Shown here one piece after another: positions 10,959 through 23,337 of a stretch of DNA of 64,000 nt. Under the pieces are notes generated by a model. That model worked only from the letters and a program-made list of their open reading frames with translations. It had not been told where the DNA came from and did not search any database. Numbering within the stretch: position 1 is the stretch's first letter; the number at the start of each line of letters is the position of its first letter. Made by a program: the position numbers and the translations under genes. The DNA comes from Lonicera japonica (lineage: Eukaryota > Streptophyta > Magnoliopsida > Dipsacales > Caprifoliaceae): positions 33,821,226-33,885,225 of the forward strand of contig CM038467.1 of assembly GCA_021464415.1 (NCBI GenBank), in the 5' to 3' direction.

Positions 10959-11640
10959 TATTTACATATACGTCACATATATACAAGCAGTCCTGCCCTA
11001 AAAAGAACATTTCTCTATTTGGAATAGAAGCTCCCATTCGAGAAGTAAATGGTAAAATGAAATATCAAATAGGGAAAAATGATGAATTGACTATCTCCAC
11101 CAAATTTCATCAAATAACTCAATCTAAGAGTGAGTATAGAAAGTAATTGATACTCAATTCCAAATTGAATCTTTTGATGAAATTTGCTTAAGATTGAATA
11201 CCATCATAGATATCACCTTTACCAATTTCATAAAAAAAAATCATCCCAACCTCTTGAAATTGACGGTTCTTCTTCTTCTTGTAGAGATGACCATTCTGTA
11301 TGGCGCAAATATAAATATATAACCACACACTAGGGTAAAAGGTTCCATTTGGATCAACAGAAATCAATGTTAAGGAGCAATCAACAATGTTTCCTACAAG
11401 CACATCACTTGGGGTCACCATTACCATTTTTAAGGATATAAGTTATCTAACACTAACAAAACATAATTTTATCAAATGTGTGTCAGCAAAGCCTCCAATA
11501 TTTCAACCTAAAATCTTATTTCACTTTAAATTGATAACAAACTTACTACATTTAAAAATGTGTACACGAAAAATGCAACCGTTACAGTTCATTTCTATCA
11601 CTCTTCACCACGTAGTAGTCTCCTAAATTCTTCAGATGAA
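10959..11640. other. downstream flank of the RRM gene
   Basis: No gene recognised. It includes a small inverted repeat at about 11092-11187 (CCACCAAATTTCATCA against TTGATGAAATTTG), related to the arms of the 10552-10958 hairpin. The 3' UTR of the RRM gene should begin just left of 11641. Confidence 0.5.
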
Positions 11641-14318
11641 TCAATTATTCCATCCACCAGCATTTCCGATGTTTGTGAAGCGAGGGACTACCATAGGTCC
11701 ACCACGTACCTTTTCAAGAGCGAAGCTTATCCTCAAAGGCCGGCCTAAAAATGCCTGAAAGTGAGAATACATTTGTTCGAAGTACAATCCAATTATTCGT
11801 TGATTAGTAAATAAAAAGGAAATAAAATAGTTCATTGATTAGTAAATAAAAAGGGAATAAAATAGTTTCGAATAAACAATTAGAATGATGATGGTATGCC
11901 TGAAAGTGAGAATACATTTGTTTGAAGTACATTCCAATTATTCGTTGATTAGTAAATAAAAAGGAAATAAAATAGTTTGTTGATTAGTAAATAAAAAGGG
12001 AATAAAATAGTCTCGGACAAACAATTAGAATGATGATGACAATAGTAGTAGTACTAGTAGTAGTAGTAGTAGTAGTAGTAGTAACCATTTCTCACCTTTC
12101 TGTCCATGGCATCTTTGGCACAACCGGCATCATTCTCTTTCGAAAAATTTACAAACCCAAAACCTCTTGACCTACCAGTCTCTTTATCGTACATTATCCT
12201 CACTAAAAGCATAACAATTCACAAAATGTGTCTTTTAGATGGAAAATTAAAGAAATACTACACAAGATAAAGAGAAACCACAACAGAAATGTGATGACAT
12301 TTTTTTAACATAGGATACAATTAGGGGTGGACTGAAGTGGACTAGTACATGCTAAATTTTCCTCTTTAATTTATTGCTAGAACTGCAGTTTTTTTTTTTT
12401 TGGTTGGACTGTGCTGGAGCTTACTCTGCTGGGCCTAATTCCAAGCCTCGAGACAAATATTTTGGGTAGGTATAGTTGAGAGTGTTAGTGCAGGATTGGC
12501 ATCCAATAAAGTGATATTAGTATCTATGCTACTTAGTTCTTACATCCAATCGCTAGATGACAAAAGCCATCACGAAGCAAAACCAAAGCACGTTTGTTTT
12601 TCAAGTGCCAACTTCGATATTGTTTTTGAAAACAAAATGGAAGACCAACCCATATTAATAATCATTCGAAATATTGTTAGTATGTAGAACGCAGTGATGG
12701 AAAAGGTTTGATTAGCTTTTTTTCTATAAATGGAAGCATTCAAACTTCCAAAATTTCCATAATTAGTGGTGTTTGATTGTATAATTTTTCATGATACAAC
12801 TTGTTTGGTCTGATTCTCTCCATCTTCTGTGTAAGTCAAGAAACTCCTCTCCCTATGTTTTAGTTTTCCATGTAAAACAATTATATCCATGACACACTTC
12901 ATTATCACATATTATTCAAATAACACCCCATATCAACAAATTATAATAGCGAAAAGCTATAGTCCACTGGCATTAGTATAATTTGGTATCTCTAACATCT
13001 ATGTAATAAGGGGTAGTGGTTTTTTAATTTTAAAAATGTTAGGGATCAAAGATTGTGTGGTTGAGATTCAAAGATGCTTTTGTAATGGTTGATAGTGCCC
13101 GGGTTATGACCTAGAAACATAATATTGAGGGAAACAGTCTTCCCATCAAAGTGTCAAACAAACAAAAAACGTATAAAATCAACACAAATACTGGTTCCCA
13201 CTTCCCACACTAATCCTTACAGACCCTTTGCATGATCACAACCGTTATAAGTCAATCCACTAAGATAATTAGATATGATGGTTTGAGAACACAAACAACA
13301 TCATGCGTTCAAAAATCCAAAATTTTATTTTCAATTTATCTGCTTTTGGACTTTTAGCCATTGATGAGTCTTCTAAAAAAGCATTAGGCGGAAAGGTGAG
13401 CGGCGGTACAATGCATAGCGTCTTGAATGCCTAGGTGGAAGTAGGTGGCCAGGCGCTAGTTGTTTGATTATTACGTTTATTACTTAATAAGGCTTAAGAG
13501 TTCATACTAACCAAACATTACCCATGATTCCAACATAGACAAAAATAATTTTCAAAGCTAAAACAAGTGAAAAACACCACCAATCCTGCCTAGCCACCAC
13601 CTTGCCACCTATCGCCTTTGATGTGATTTCAAAACACTAATTTGATCTTATGTTCTCAAAAGGAAATAAATTTTCAAGTAATCACACTAGTTTTGCTTTT
13701 TCCATTTGCGGCTGAAACATTTAATTCCACAGGCCATTCAATAATCTGATAGGTTACCTAAAGAAATAGCACACAAGATGAATTCTTCATCTTCTTAAAT
13801 TTCTAAAATGTCAGCAATCCCGTGATAGACGGGCATAAAAAATGTCTGATAAAAGTCTCAAACCAATTATTGAATTATATCTAACTCATTAAGCAAACAC
13901 TTGTCTACTTTGACCAGTGAGACATTTTGTCATACACGTAGAGTGCATAATGACAGACAAACAAAATCATAAATAAATCATTGGAATTTATTAGGGTTAA
14001 ACTAACTTTAAATACCTTCGGTGACCTCGCCGAAAGAAGAGAAGGCCTCCTGCAATGATTTCTCGTCCACCGACCATGATAAACCTTCAACAAAACCATG
14101 TCCAATAATGTCAATTTAGAAAAATTAGTAAAGTAAGTTGAGATAGAGAGAGAGGAACCTGCAACAAAGAGTTTATTTTTGGGTGAAGGAGATAAATTTG
14201 AGGAAGAAGGAAGAGAAGAAGAAGAATAGTAGCGCCAATTTGAAGATGATAATGATGGAGAATGGAGAGAGATTAGTAATTTTCTAGCAACGTAGTTTAT
14301 CAAGCTGCGCTTCATCAT
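11641..14318 (-). CDS. organelle-targeted small RRM RNA-binding protein
   Basis: Four exons: 14159-14318, 14016-14084, 12096-12202 and 11641-11754. All introns are GT-AG and phases match, giving 149 aa. Residues about 1-45 are rich in Ser, Arg and Lys and poor in acidic residues, as expected for a mitochondrial or plastid targeting peptide. Residues about 49-130 form one RRM: RNP2 is KLFVAGLSW and RNP1 is RGFGFVNF. The C-terminus is short (GNAGGWNN) without a long Gly-rich tail. Such proteins bind RNA, and organellar members act in RNA editing, splicing or stability; the exact target cannot be read here. Two Met codons start the frame; the first was used. Intron 3 carries a tandem duplication that copies its own 3' splice site. 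A diverged inverted-repeat element lies in intron 2. Confidence 0.88.
11752..12035. repeat. about 142-bp tandem duplication in RRM intron 3
   Basis: Two units, about 11752-11894 and 11895-12035, both start GCCTGAAAGTGAGAATACAT and end ACAATTAGAATGATGATG. Each also contains an internal repeat of TTGATTAGTAAATAAAAAGG. The first unit overlaps the start of exon 4, so the second unit carries a second copy of the CTTTCAG acceptor. Confidence 0.88.
12040..12083. repeat. (AGT)n microsatellite
   Basis: A run of AGT/TAG triplets with one interruption (AGTACTAG), in intron 3 of the RRM gene about 15 bp from exon 3. Likely length-polymorphic. Confidence 0.9.
13380..13625. repeat. diverged inverted-repeat element in RRM intron 2
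   Basis: The left end has TTAGGCGGAAAGGTGAGCGG and the right end ends CCACCTATCGCCTTTGATG, roughly complementary, with AGGCG-type motifs. Probably an old MITE-like insertion. Ends are not sharply defined. Confidence 0.35.
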
Positions 14319-14452
14319 TTGCTTTTACTTACAAACCCCAACTTAGCCATCATCGATCCTAAGAACCGCTCTAACTTCTTTACTTTTTAGCATTTGCCTG
14401 GGTTGGGCATAGGCCTGAGTAACTGCTCGGTCTTGGGTTCAAGGCTCCATGA

Positions 14453-15221
14453 CTTAAAACTAGGGGTATTAAAGTCAATCTGAAAATTGATCGAATGAAT
14501 CGAACCGATCCGTAAGATTCTAAATTGAAAAAAAACCAAAATCAAAAGCGAAAAAACCAAACCAAAACCGAAAAGTTTAGTTCGGATTTGGGGTAAGCTA
14601 GTCTAAAATCGAACTAAACCGAACCGAACCGAATTATGTATAAGAAAAAAAATGTTAATATATACTCTACGGGCACACGTTAATTATATTTTAATACAAA
14701 AAATATGACATTTTATAAGAATATATTTCTTATTAATTGCATATTATAATAATCTTAAAAAAAATAGCCATTAACGCGTGCCTTTATTATTTAATTAACT
14801 ACACAATACTAAGATTTTGTTATCACATACATGATAGAAAGATAATTCATCATTTTATTTAATGTGTTTCATTCTTATAAATGTACAAATAAAATTGTAA
14901 TTCAATAGAAAATATGGTATTTATATGTTGCTCCTTATTTCTAAAAAATCACGACTTAAATTTGAATATGAATCATTATTACATTACTATTAGTATTACA
15001 TTTTACGTTAAATTTTGTTTTTTTTAAAAAAAATATGTCAAAACCGAACCGAAACCAAAACCGAACCGAAACCAAAACCGAACCGAAAAGTGTGGTTCGA
15101 GTTTGGGTTTCGAAGATTTAGCAAACCGAAACCGAACCGAACCGAAACCAAATTTTTATATTTGGTTTGGGTTACCCTACTTTCTACCCCGATTGAAACC
15201 GAAAACACCCCTACTTAAAAC
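14453..15221. mobile_element. hAT-like non-autonomous element with 8-bp target duplication
   Basis: Element 14461-15213 starts TAGGGGTATT and ends AACACCCCTA. It is flanked by perfect 8-bp direct repeats CTTAAAAC (14453-14460 and 15214-15221), the duplication length of hAT transposons. Subterminal parts are runs of AACCGAACCGAAACC and its complement; the middle is AT-rich. No transposase. It sits just upstream of the RRM gene start. Confidence 0.8.
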
Positions 15222-15280
15222 CAGGTCGACTCTTCTCCATTATTTAGTCCTCTCATTTATTTTAATAGTGTATTTAATAA

Positions 15281-16149
15281 GGGCTCGTTTGGTTGTCTTT
15301 CAAATTATGAATTAGATAATTTATAATTAAGTAATTTATAAATTTTTCATTTATTAGTGTTTGGTTGTGTAAATTGAACAATTGTAAATATGATAATTCA
15401 AGATGATTCACAAAAACTCAAATTAAGTCATTTTAAGTAAAACTTGAAATTGCCTAATTCTAGAATTAGATAATTCATTCCAACTTTATTTTTCGATAAA
15501 ATCTAGTTTCTATCCGTGATGTTGACGCATCTAGAAAAAAATTTAAATAACATATATGTTTTTATTCTAACAATCGGAATTTCTCGTTTAAGTTTTTCAA
15601 ACACGTGCCCATTTGGTTGCGTAAATTACCTAATTTTAAAATTAGTTAATTTTCAATTGAAGAATTATGAATTTGTTTATTTATGAATAAATCAATTCTA
15701 ATTCAAGTGTGTTTGGAAAACTTAAACAAGAAATTCCAATTGTTAGAATAAAAACATGTTATCTATTGCTCTATGTAATTTAAAATTTTGTCTAGATACA
15801 TCAATATCACGAGTAAAAACTAGATTTTCTCGAAAAATTGAGTTGGAATAAATTATTTAATTCTAAAATTAGGCAATTTCAAGTTTTACTTGAAATAACT
15901 TAATTTGAGTTTTTGTGAATTCACTTGAATTATCATATTTGCAATTGTTCAATTTACACAACCAAACATTAATAAATGGAAATTTTATAAATTACTTAAT
16001 TACAAATTATCTAATTCGCAATTTGAAGGACAACCAAATGGGCCCTTGAATTAGAATTGAATTATTCATAAATGAGCAAATTCACAATTCTTCAATCGAA
16101 AATTAACTAATTCTAAAATTAGGTAATTTACGCAACCAAACGGGCCTTA
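15281..16149. mobile_element. interleaved inverted-repeat (foldback) element
   Basis: Four blocks in the order A (15281-15605), B (15606-15714), A' (about 15715-16046) and B' (about 16047-16149), where A' and B' are reverse complements of A and B. Block borders carry the same terminal-like sequence, (C/T)CGTTTGGTTG or CCATTTGGTTG. The outer ends are AGGGCTCGTTTGGTTG and CAACCAAACGGGCCTT, with TAA/TTA-like flanks. This suggests one MITE copy inserted into, or rearranged with, another. No coding content. Confidence 0.75.
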
Positions 16150-17544
16150 AATGTATGCACGTCTTAAGAGTCTCCCAACTGGGAGAGCAGCTTTAGCTTC
16201 TTTTTATGTCACTAGACGCATGAATTGCCACGAACCAGACATATCACCAGCCACCCACAAAAAGAGGACAAACCACTTTATTAAGTTTGGACGTGAAACA
16301 TGTGACCTCTCTAGTATAAGACTAGAAAGAGTGCCACTAGGCTACAAGACCATTGACACATCCTTGTAATTAGTTTAATGAAGATATAGGAACATACATT
16401 TTTTTTCTTTTATTTATATATGTTTACATATATTTATGGGATCTCGAGTATAAATTTATTAAACAAACTAATAAATATGGAAGATGCTCAAAAGAGATTT
16501 AAAGAGAGAAACTTGTTGAGAAGATGAGAATGTCATGTTCTCTTTGAGTACATATGAAGTCCAATCACCTAAAACATATATCTGGTTAAAAGATGATTTC
16601 TTAGAATATTACACAAAATAACTGAAGAAGCATAGCCCGTCGAATAAGCAGCCCACCGAAGGCTAACTCAGTGCTAATGTTATCATGCCCTTCGGTACAA
16701 AAACATGTTTTTAAAGAAGTCAAGCCAGCTCATCCATAACTTAAGCCGAAGCATCATTTAATACTCTAGCCCCACCTACACGCGTTTAAATCCTAAACTA
16801 GTTAGCCTTTAGTAGAAACCCACAAGCCACTTTCAAGCGTGTGAAGATAAAAGTCCATATCCCTATAAAAGGAGATGAGATTGTCTCAGATTATAAAAAG
16901 GGGGGAAGGGGAAATAAGGAAGCTCAAAACCAGAAGAAGCACTCGACAATCTTTTAAAAAAAGACAATATAGAAGCCCATATCAAATATATATTCTTTGG
17001 GATCCTCCATAAAAAGAGTTACAAAAAAAATATGTCCAATCATTTATCATTTTTTTATGTTGTCTTCTCATCCCTCCTTATTAGAAATATCTCGTCCTTA
17101 CTCGTATTTATTATATAAAACAACAAGATATTTATTATAGTCCATACATTTATTACGAGTTACGCATTTGAAATATTACATATCATCCATTAAAAAATTA
17201 TCATCATTCACATAAAACACCCCTTAGCTTTCATTTTTATACTAGAAAAAATGTATACACATACAATGTATGCTTAAATGTCTAGTATTAAAGACAAGTT
17301 CCCATAGTATATGTAAAATACTTGTTGAAATAATATAATGAATAATTAACTTCGCAAATATTGAATATTAAACCAATTTGACACATTAACTATTAATAAT
17401 TTTAAATGTGACATTTAAATTATTAGTTTGTGTCAATTTGATAGCTTCGTCACATGCTGTTAATAAAACTAACAGAAAATGTGCCAAATTGACACATTTT
17501 TTTCACTCAACTTTTATTTCCCTCCATTTTTATTAACCAATTTT
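16150..17544. other. intergenic with possible LTR fragment
   Basis: No gene recognised. 16630-16990 has the look of a retrotransposon LTR: GC-richer CCCGTCGAATAAGCAGCCCA, a TATA-like CCCTATAAAAGGAG at about 16860, then an A-rich leader-like stretch. Ends could not be defined. Confidence 0.35.
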
Positions 17545-17870
17545 ATGAACTCGTAACTCTCTAATGTGATATTCAAATGACTTACCATTTGAAACATTAA
17601 TTAGAACACATATCACTTTACAACTTTCATGTTTTGACATAATTTCAAATCACCCATCTCGATAGCCTAATTAGCAATTGAAGTTGGGGGTTTGCATTGA
17701 GTAAAATAATTGCACTAGCGTGTGCAAACCCCTAACTTGGGTAGCTGATTAGACCTTCAATATGCATGATTTGGAATTCATCAAGAACATGAAAATTATA
17801 GAATGATATGTCTTCAGAAATGGTTCAACTCGCGAGTCATTTGGATATCGTATGAAATAGTTACGTGCAC
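17545..17870. mobile_element. foldback element, copy 1
   Basis: Inverted repeat with arms about 17545-17705 and 17724-17870 around a short loop. The centre reads TTGGGGGTTTGCA ... TGCAAACCCCTAACTTGGG, and the outer arm has CGTAACT. A second copy of the family starts near 17960. Confidence 0.65.
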
Positions 17871-18271
17871 ACAAAGCTAGTGAATTTTTTTTCTTGATTT
17901 AAGTTATTCATTAAATATTTAAAAAGAAAAAATATTTAAGGAAAAAATTAAGTTTTTTACCAAATTTACAAGTACATAATTCTCCCATTCAATATTCAAA
18001 TGACTTACCATTTGAATCATTAATTAAATCACATATCCTTTAATATTTTCATATTCCTGGGGAAATTTTACGCATCTCAAGGGTCTAATCAGTCGTTGAA
18101 GTTGTGGGTTTCTATGTGACGCTTGGCGAGTGATGGAGTACTCCCTTGGGTGGAGGAAATGTAGCTCAAAGGGGGTATCATGCATCGAAAGATGCGGGAT
18201 CCTTGGAGCCCATATAAGTAAGAAATGATCGCTAATTAAGTACGAGACTTTTTTAGAGGCTCACTGGCTTC

Positions 18272-18345
18272 GGATCCTATAAGAACTCCGAAGTTAAGCG
18301 TGCTTGGGCCAGAGCAATTCCAGGATGGGTGACCCTCTGGGAAGC
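18272..18345 (+). repeat. 5S rRNA-derived segment in Cassandra 5' LTR
   Basis: Carries GAACTCCGAAGTTAAGCGTG and AGGATGGGTGACC...CTGGGAAG, the conserved 5S sequence spanning the A-box and C-box. It is too short and embedded in an LTR, so it is not a working 5S gene. Confidence 0.9.
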
Positions 18346-18692
18346 TGGTCGTGAGCTCCCAAAAACAAAGCCGAGCCGTGATGGTAGACATTCCGGGGGC
18401 TGAAGCCTGGCTGGACGCTACTCAGAGCGGACAATATCGTACTGAGGTGGGACCGGGTCATTACAAATGGTATCAGAGCGAACCCCGCCGAGTACGGTGT
18501 GTCGATGAAGACGTCAATTCCCTTGGGGGAAAGGATGTGACGCTCGGCGAGTGATGGAGTACTCCCTTGGGTGGAGGAAATGTAGCTCAAAGGGGGCATC
18601 TCACATCGGAAGATGGGGGATCCCTAGAGACCATATAAGTAAGAAATGGTTGCTAATTAAGTACGAGGCCTTTTGGGAGGCTCACTGGCTTC

Positions 18693-18766
18693 GGATCCCA
18701 TGAGAACTCTGAAATTAAGCGTGTTTGGGCCAGAGCAATTCCAGGATGGGTGACCCCCTGGGAAGC
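18693..18766 (+). repeat. 5S rRNA-derived segment in Cassandra 3' LTR
   Basis: Second copy of the 5S-like segment, with substitutions relative to the first (GAACTCTGAAATTAAGCGTG). The C-box part GATGGGTGACC is kept. Confidence 0.9.
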
Positions 18767-19065
18767 TGGTCATGAGCTCCCAAAAATAAAACCGCGAGGG
18801 TAGACATTTCGGGGCTGAAGCCTGGCTGGACGCTACCTAAAGCGGACAATATCGTACTGAGGTGGGACCATGTCGTTACATTATATAGGCAAATGTCGTT
18901 GTTTTAATCTATGCAAACTCCCAACTTCAGACGCTGATTAAAGCCTCAAAATGCTTGAATTAGCATACGGCAAATACATGAAAGTTGTAGAGGAAAATGT
19001 GTTCTAATTAATGGTTAAAATGGTGAGTGATTTGGACATTGCACTAAAGAGTTACGAACCCTTAA

Positions 19066-20055
19066 AATTGGTTAATAAAAATAGAGATAAATGAAAGTTT
19101 AAAGAAAATTGTAATTTTGGCACCTCCTCAGATAATGTTATCATTGGAATATGATGGACGATTAAGCGTCAATTTGCCAAATAAAAATATAATTTAAATG
19201 TCATAATGAAAATTGTTAATAGTTAAGGTTTAAATCAGTTAAATAGTCTAAAAAATATTTGACAATATCATATCAAAGCTATCATCATTTTTTTTTACAC
19301 GACATTATCCATAGTACAAAACTATTTGTGAGATATACCGCTATTGTTTTTTTTCTTAAATTTGGTTTGGTAGCTAGCCAGCTAATTGCTGCAAATACTA
19401 TAGCTTTTTGTTAATAAGTTCCAAAAATAACAACCATTCTTTGATTATTATAAAATTTCATCCTAAAGTTGCCAAAATTATAACCATTATATTTTATCGC
19501 GTGCTAAGAACTAGCAATGTTAAGTAAGTAATAATATCTCAGTTCATTCATTCCATATTTCCTTCGAAATAAACACAGCGTATTTCTTTATCTTGGTGAA
19601 CAAAATCATAAGAATAAGTCATTTATTAATTCACATGAATCTTTTTTTCTCATAAGCTGATCATCATATATCTAATCTAACTCATACGTAAGCTAAAACT
19701 ATTAAGCATCTTTATAAGTAGAAATTCATTTTCTGCTATGTTGCATGTACATTAGCAAATGTATGTCCAACAAATTTCTCCTTATTGACAAAAAAATGAG
19801 CTAAAAAACTGTTAACCTGTGTCTACGCTTGGGCTCCAAGCTCCAATATTAGTGTATGGTTAACATCATTTGCGGTAGGGCCGATAAACTGAACATGGCT
19901 TATTAAAAAACAACAATTAAAAATTGAATCAATTATAAATACATAATAGTAGTTTTATTTAACTTGTACCACTAATTAGGTTGAAATTAGTGTTTATTTT
20001 AAAAAAGCGCTATAAAAGTTTAAGATAAAGGGAGGAATAATTTTGATATTGTAAT
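19066..20055. other. intergenic
   Basis: AT-rich sequence with no recognised gene, RNA or transposon end. Confidence 0.5.
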
Positions 20056-20638
20056 TGTTGTGCTAAGATACTGCTGAAACAAGCCTTAGCACAAGCGTAG
20101 GATCGACCAGACAATTATGCGTACAATAATTAAAAAAACAAGCACCACTGATATTCAAGCAATACGAAAAACAAGAGACTAAAGAAGAAAACAACTAACC
20201 AAGCACGCAAGCAATTAGGTGGTGTCGGCAAAACCGCCACTAATCCACCGGGTAATAACTATTATTGATGAGACCAATTCTGAGTACAACGCACAAAACA
20301 AACTCTAGCCGCCAAGTAGAGCTCTCAATATTATCTCTCAAATATAATCTCCAATCTAGCTGGTAAATAATATAACATAACTCATGAATAAAACCTATGA
20401 CAAATGGTCTATTTATAGAGTATAAATCATATGGGTTTAGGATTGCACAAAGCCAAAACCTACTAGAAATTGGATAATACAAATTCAACTAGGATTTGGA
20501 CGATACAAAGTCAATTAAGAATTGGACAATATAAAACCTAATAGGAATATGATTCCTACATAGAGCCAAATCTTTAGTAATAACAAAATTTTATTGATTA
20601 TTATCATTAGGTAATTTATTGAAGTAGATTACCCAACA
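20056..20638 (-). mobile_element. candidate solo LTR
   Basis: 583 bp bounded by TGTTG and CAACA. On the minus strand it has CTCTATAAATAG (a TATA-like box from about 20420) about 220 bp into the unit, and a purine-rich AAGGTG precedes its TGTTGGG start. The flanks do not form a target duplication, so this could be an LTR of a larger truncated element. Confidence 0.35.
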
Positions 20639-23337
20639 CACCTTAATCAATATCATAATGCTATTTTGGGCCAGAAAGAACATATATGGATTGACATATC
20701 GGTTCTTGAGAGACTAATCATCCCTCATGGATGCGAATTTTTTGAATGGAGCACCTAATATTTAATAAATGTATATTCCGAATCTTTTTTCGAATCTCAG
20801 ACCCTCTTATACGAACTATCTTGATCGGGTAACCACTCCAGTTGCGGTCCAGCTGTTTTGCTATGTTCCAATGCCAGTGCCTTAACACGTCTTGGAGGAG
20901 TCCAACTAAGAATAAGGATAATATGTATCATCTAAGTTGCATCACCAACTGAACTTGTCAAACTTCTTGCATGCTGAGAATTGACCTTCGAAATCCTGAT
21001 ATACATCCATCGAAATGTCCATCTCTACTTGAACTTCGAGAGTTGACCTTAAATATTTGGTGTCGTATACCAATCACTCCAACAAACTTTGTAGCTGTCC
21101 CCATAGACGACCCTCTCTCAAGAAAAAGAACCCTTAATATACAAGACAACTTCTCATCTCTAAGGAAAGATTAAGACTAATCTTTTTGTAGCACTTCTCT
21201 TAAATCTTCGCTCAAACTCTAACATCTTGGTTATTATTATAACTTCTTGTTAACCTTCCAAAATTCCTTTAATAACCACGTGAGAGCTCGACTCTGTAGG
21301 TGATATAGGAAGGAAAACTAGGAAAACGAGAGAAAATATGCGGAAGGAAAAGCATCAGTCCAAAGAACAAATCCTAATACAATTGGGGTGGAGTATTTTG
21401 AGACATCTAGAGATTAACAACTATGAACCCAATCGACTTTCAAGTCGTACGACAAGAAAGAATCTTCCACTCAAACATGAATAACCCCTATAATAATCTT
21501 AAAGAAACTTGCCCGTATACCGCCAAGTCAACCCCACACAACTAAACTCAAACCTCCCATTATCTACAATGATGAGTACTTCTATATTGGGCAAACGTCT
21601 ACTAAAGACCACATTAATAACTAGAAGCAACTTACAATGAAATGGTGACACCATTCCCGAAATACAGAGAAAATGTTCACCGGGAATTTTATGAAATGCT
21701 AAGGTTGCCCACTTACTAGATCACAAAAAGGGTTTTAGTGGAAAACACAAATGTGCAATACTCACCTCGATAATCATTAAAAGAAAAACATTTTAAAGGC
21801 TCAAGATAATCACAAAAGTGCTCTCAAATGATCAAAATCAAGCTAGTTAGAGATAGGGACCAGGTAGAATCATCACAAAGGTCGTCGCGTTTAGCAAATT
21901 GGGCTAACCCTCTAAAGGAATGGAGTAATTCTTTTCAGAACAATGAAATTCAAACTAACTCTCGATCCTCACTCATGGTACTTAAACAGGTTTCGGGTTT
22001 CTTATAATCTCCCAATAATAGTCTGTGTCCATCACCAAGAGGTCCACAAGTAAGCCCTATAGATCGAATAACGTATCAACAAAAGAAACTGAAGTAGAAG
22101 AGCGTACCAAACTGGCGGACTGTTATAAAGAAACAGAAGACCGGTCCGGCTCCATGAACACGGTGAATGACAATATGGCAGACCAGTCCAGGCTTTCTGG
22201 CATACCGGTCCAGCACTAACCTCAGGACCGAACATGAAGTTTCATGCAAAAAGGGGCACTAAAATGCTAACCTTATGTCTGAATGTTACAGAACACTCCA
22301 GAATTAATCTAATGACTTATTACGGCTGTGCAGAAAGGACGGTACCTAATTTGGAGGTCTAAAGGCTGCAGGGCTAAAAAAACGATTATCCAATAAGTAC
22401 CTACCAAATTCATGACCACAAGTATGCCAAATGACTAAATTCCAAGGCCTGCTCTTCCTAAAATCCATGGAATGAACATACAGCCTTAATATAACTCCTA
22501 GGAGAAAACCATGATCGATTCGAGGGTCTATATGAGCAAGGCAGAGAATCCAATTACAAGAATTCAAAACAAGAACGCCAGACTTTAGGATTTAATATAT
22601 AAGTTGAAATGGATGGCATACCTTTACCTATACGTGAAAGAATTTCTCTCAATCCCTCCACTACACACTCGGCACTCCAAGTGTTATACACCCAGGTTCC
22701 ATACTTTCTCTCATACAATACATTGGTACCACAAAAAGTACTATTATTTCATACTAGCTTACACACACATGCATGAGGATATGCGAGGATTAAAACCAAT
22801 GCCAAGTGTTTAATTGAGAAAAATAGGAAGATGGCGATAATTATAAGTTTCTGCTATCAGAATTTCACCGCCAAACAATGATGTTCCATGGATCTCTATA
22901 CCACGACTACTTTCAAGACTCCCGAAATAAGAATAACTGAATCAAGAATGAAAAATCCGACATTAAACTCAAGCCATACATCTAGTAATCTCGTAAAGTT
23001 CACAAGTCACAGGGAGGAGATTCAAAATACAACAATACAAAATTCACTATTACGGTTCTAAACATGAGAAATCTCAAAGTTTCAACTGGGGTAAAACTAG
23101 AATATTAAAGAGTGATGTGGGTCCTTGTGTTCAACTATAGTGAGCCGCAGTAGACTAATGCTTTATAAGATAGTCATCCGTTGGTCGGCGGTTAACTATA
23201 ATATAACTCGTCAGTCACATGTGCTTACTAAGAGTAGAACTTAACTTCCTAAAAGTTAACGCAGAACAGAAACGCACTATCCTAATCTACCCATCTTCCC
23301 ACGGTGGAAGGAATTTGAAACTAACCTCGATACCAAC
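20639..23337 (-). mobile_element. degenerate retrotransposon internal region
   Basis: Lies downstream, on the minus strand, of the LTR at 23338-26078. A primer-site-like TGGTATCGAGG sits directly next to that LTR. No gag or pol motif was found in any frame, and no second LTR matching the first. It may be a non-coding derivative or the truncated leader of a larger element. Confidence 0.4.

Larger units (their letters stand above)
18115..18880 (+). mobile_element. Cassandra-type TRIM retrotransposon with 5S-derived LTRs
   Basis: Small LTR element of 766 bp without coding capacity: LTRs 18115-18465 (351 bp) and 18536-18880 (345 bp), both TGTGACGC...TTACA, with an internal region of only 70 bp. 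The primer site TGGTATCAGAGCG (18468-18480) matches tRNA-Met, and a purine tract (TTGGGGGAAAGGA) precedes the 3' LTR. Both LTRs contain a 5S rRNA-like segment with the internal polymerase III promoter. Flanks TTCTA and TTATA give an imperfect 5-bp target duplication. These hallmarks are specific to Cassandra elements. The LTRs show several differences, so the insertion is not recent. Confidence 0.93.
17960..19065. mobile_element. foldback element, copy 2, split by Cassandra
   Basis: Left arm about 17960-18114 and right arm about 18905-19065 are inverted repeats of each other and match copy 1 (GGTCTAATCAGTCGTTGAAG against CTTCAGACGCTGATTAAAGCC). The loop is interrupted by the Cassandra element at 18115-18880. 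Confidence 0.6.

Noticed and set aside
18272..18345. A 5S rRNA gene
   Set aside because: Only about 74 bp of 5S-like sequence, present twice and embedded in the LTRs of a Cassandra element.
20958..21174. Short frames on both strands, one with LRR-like LLELRELTL
   Set aside because: Too short, no repeated LRR units, and located in retrotransposon debris.
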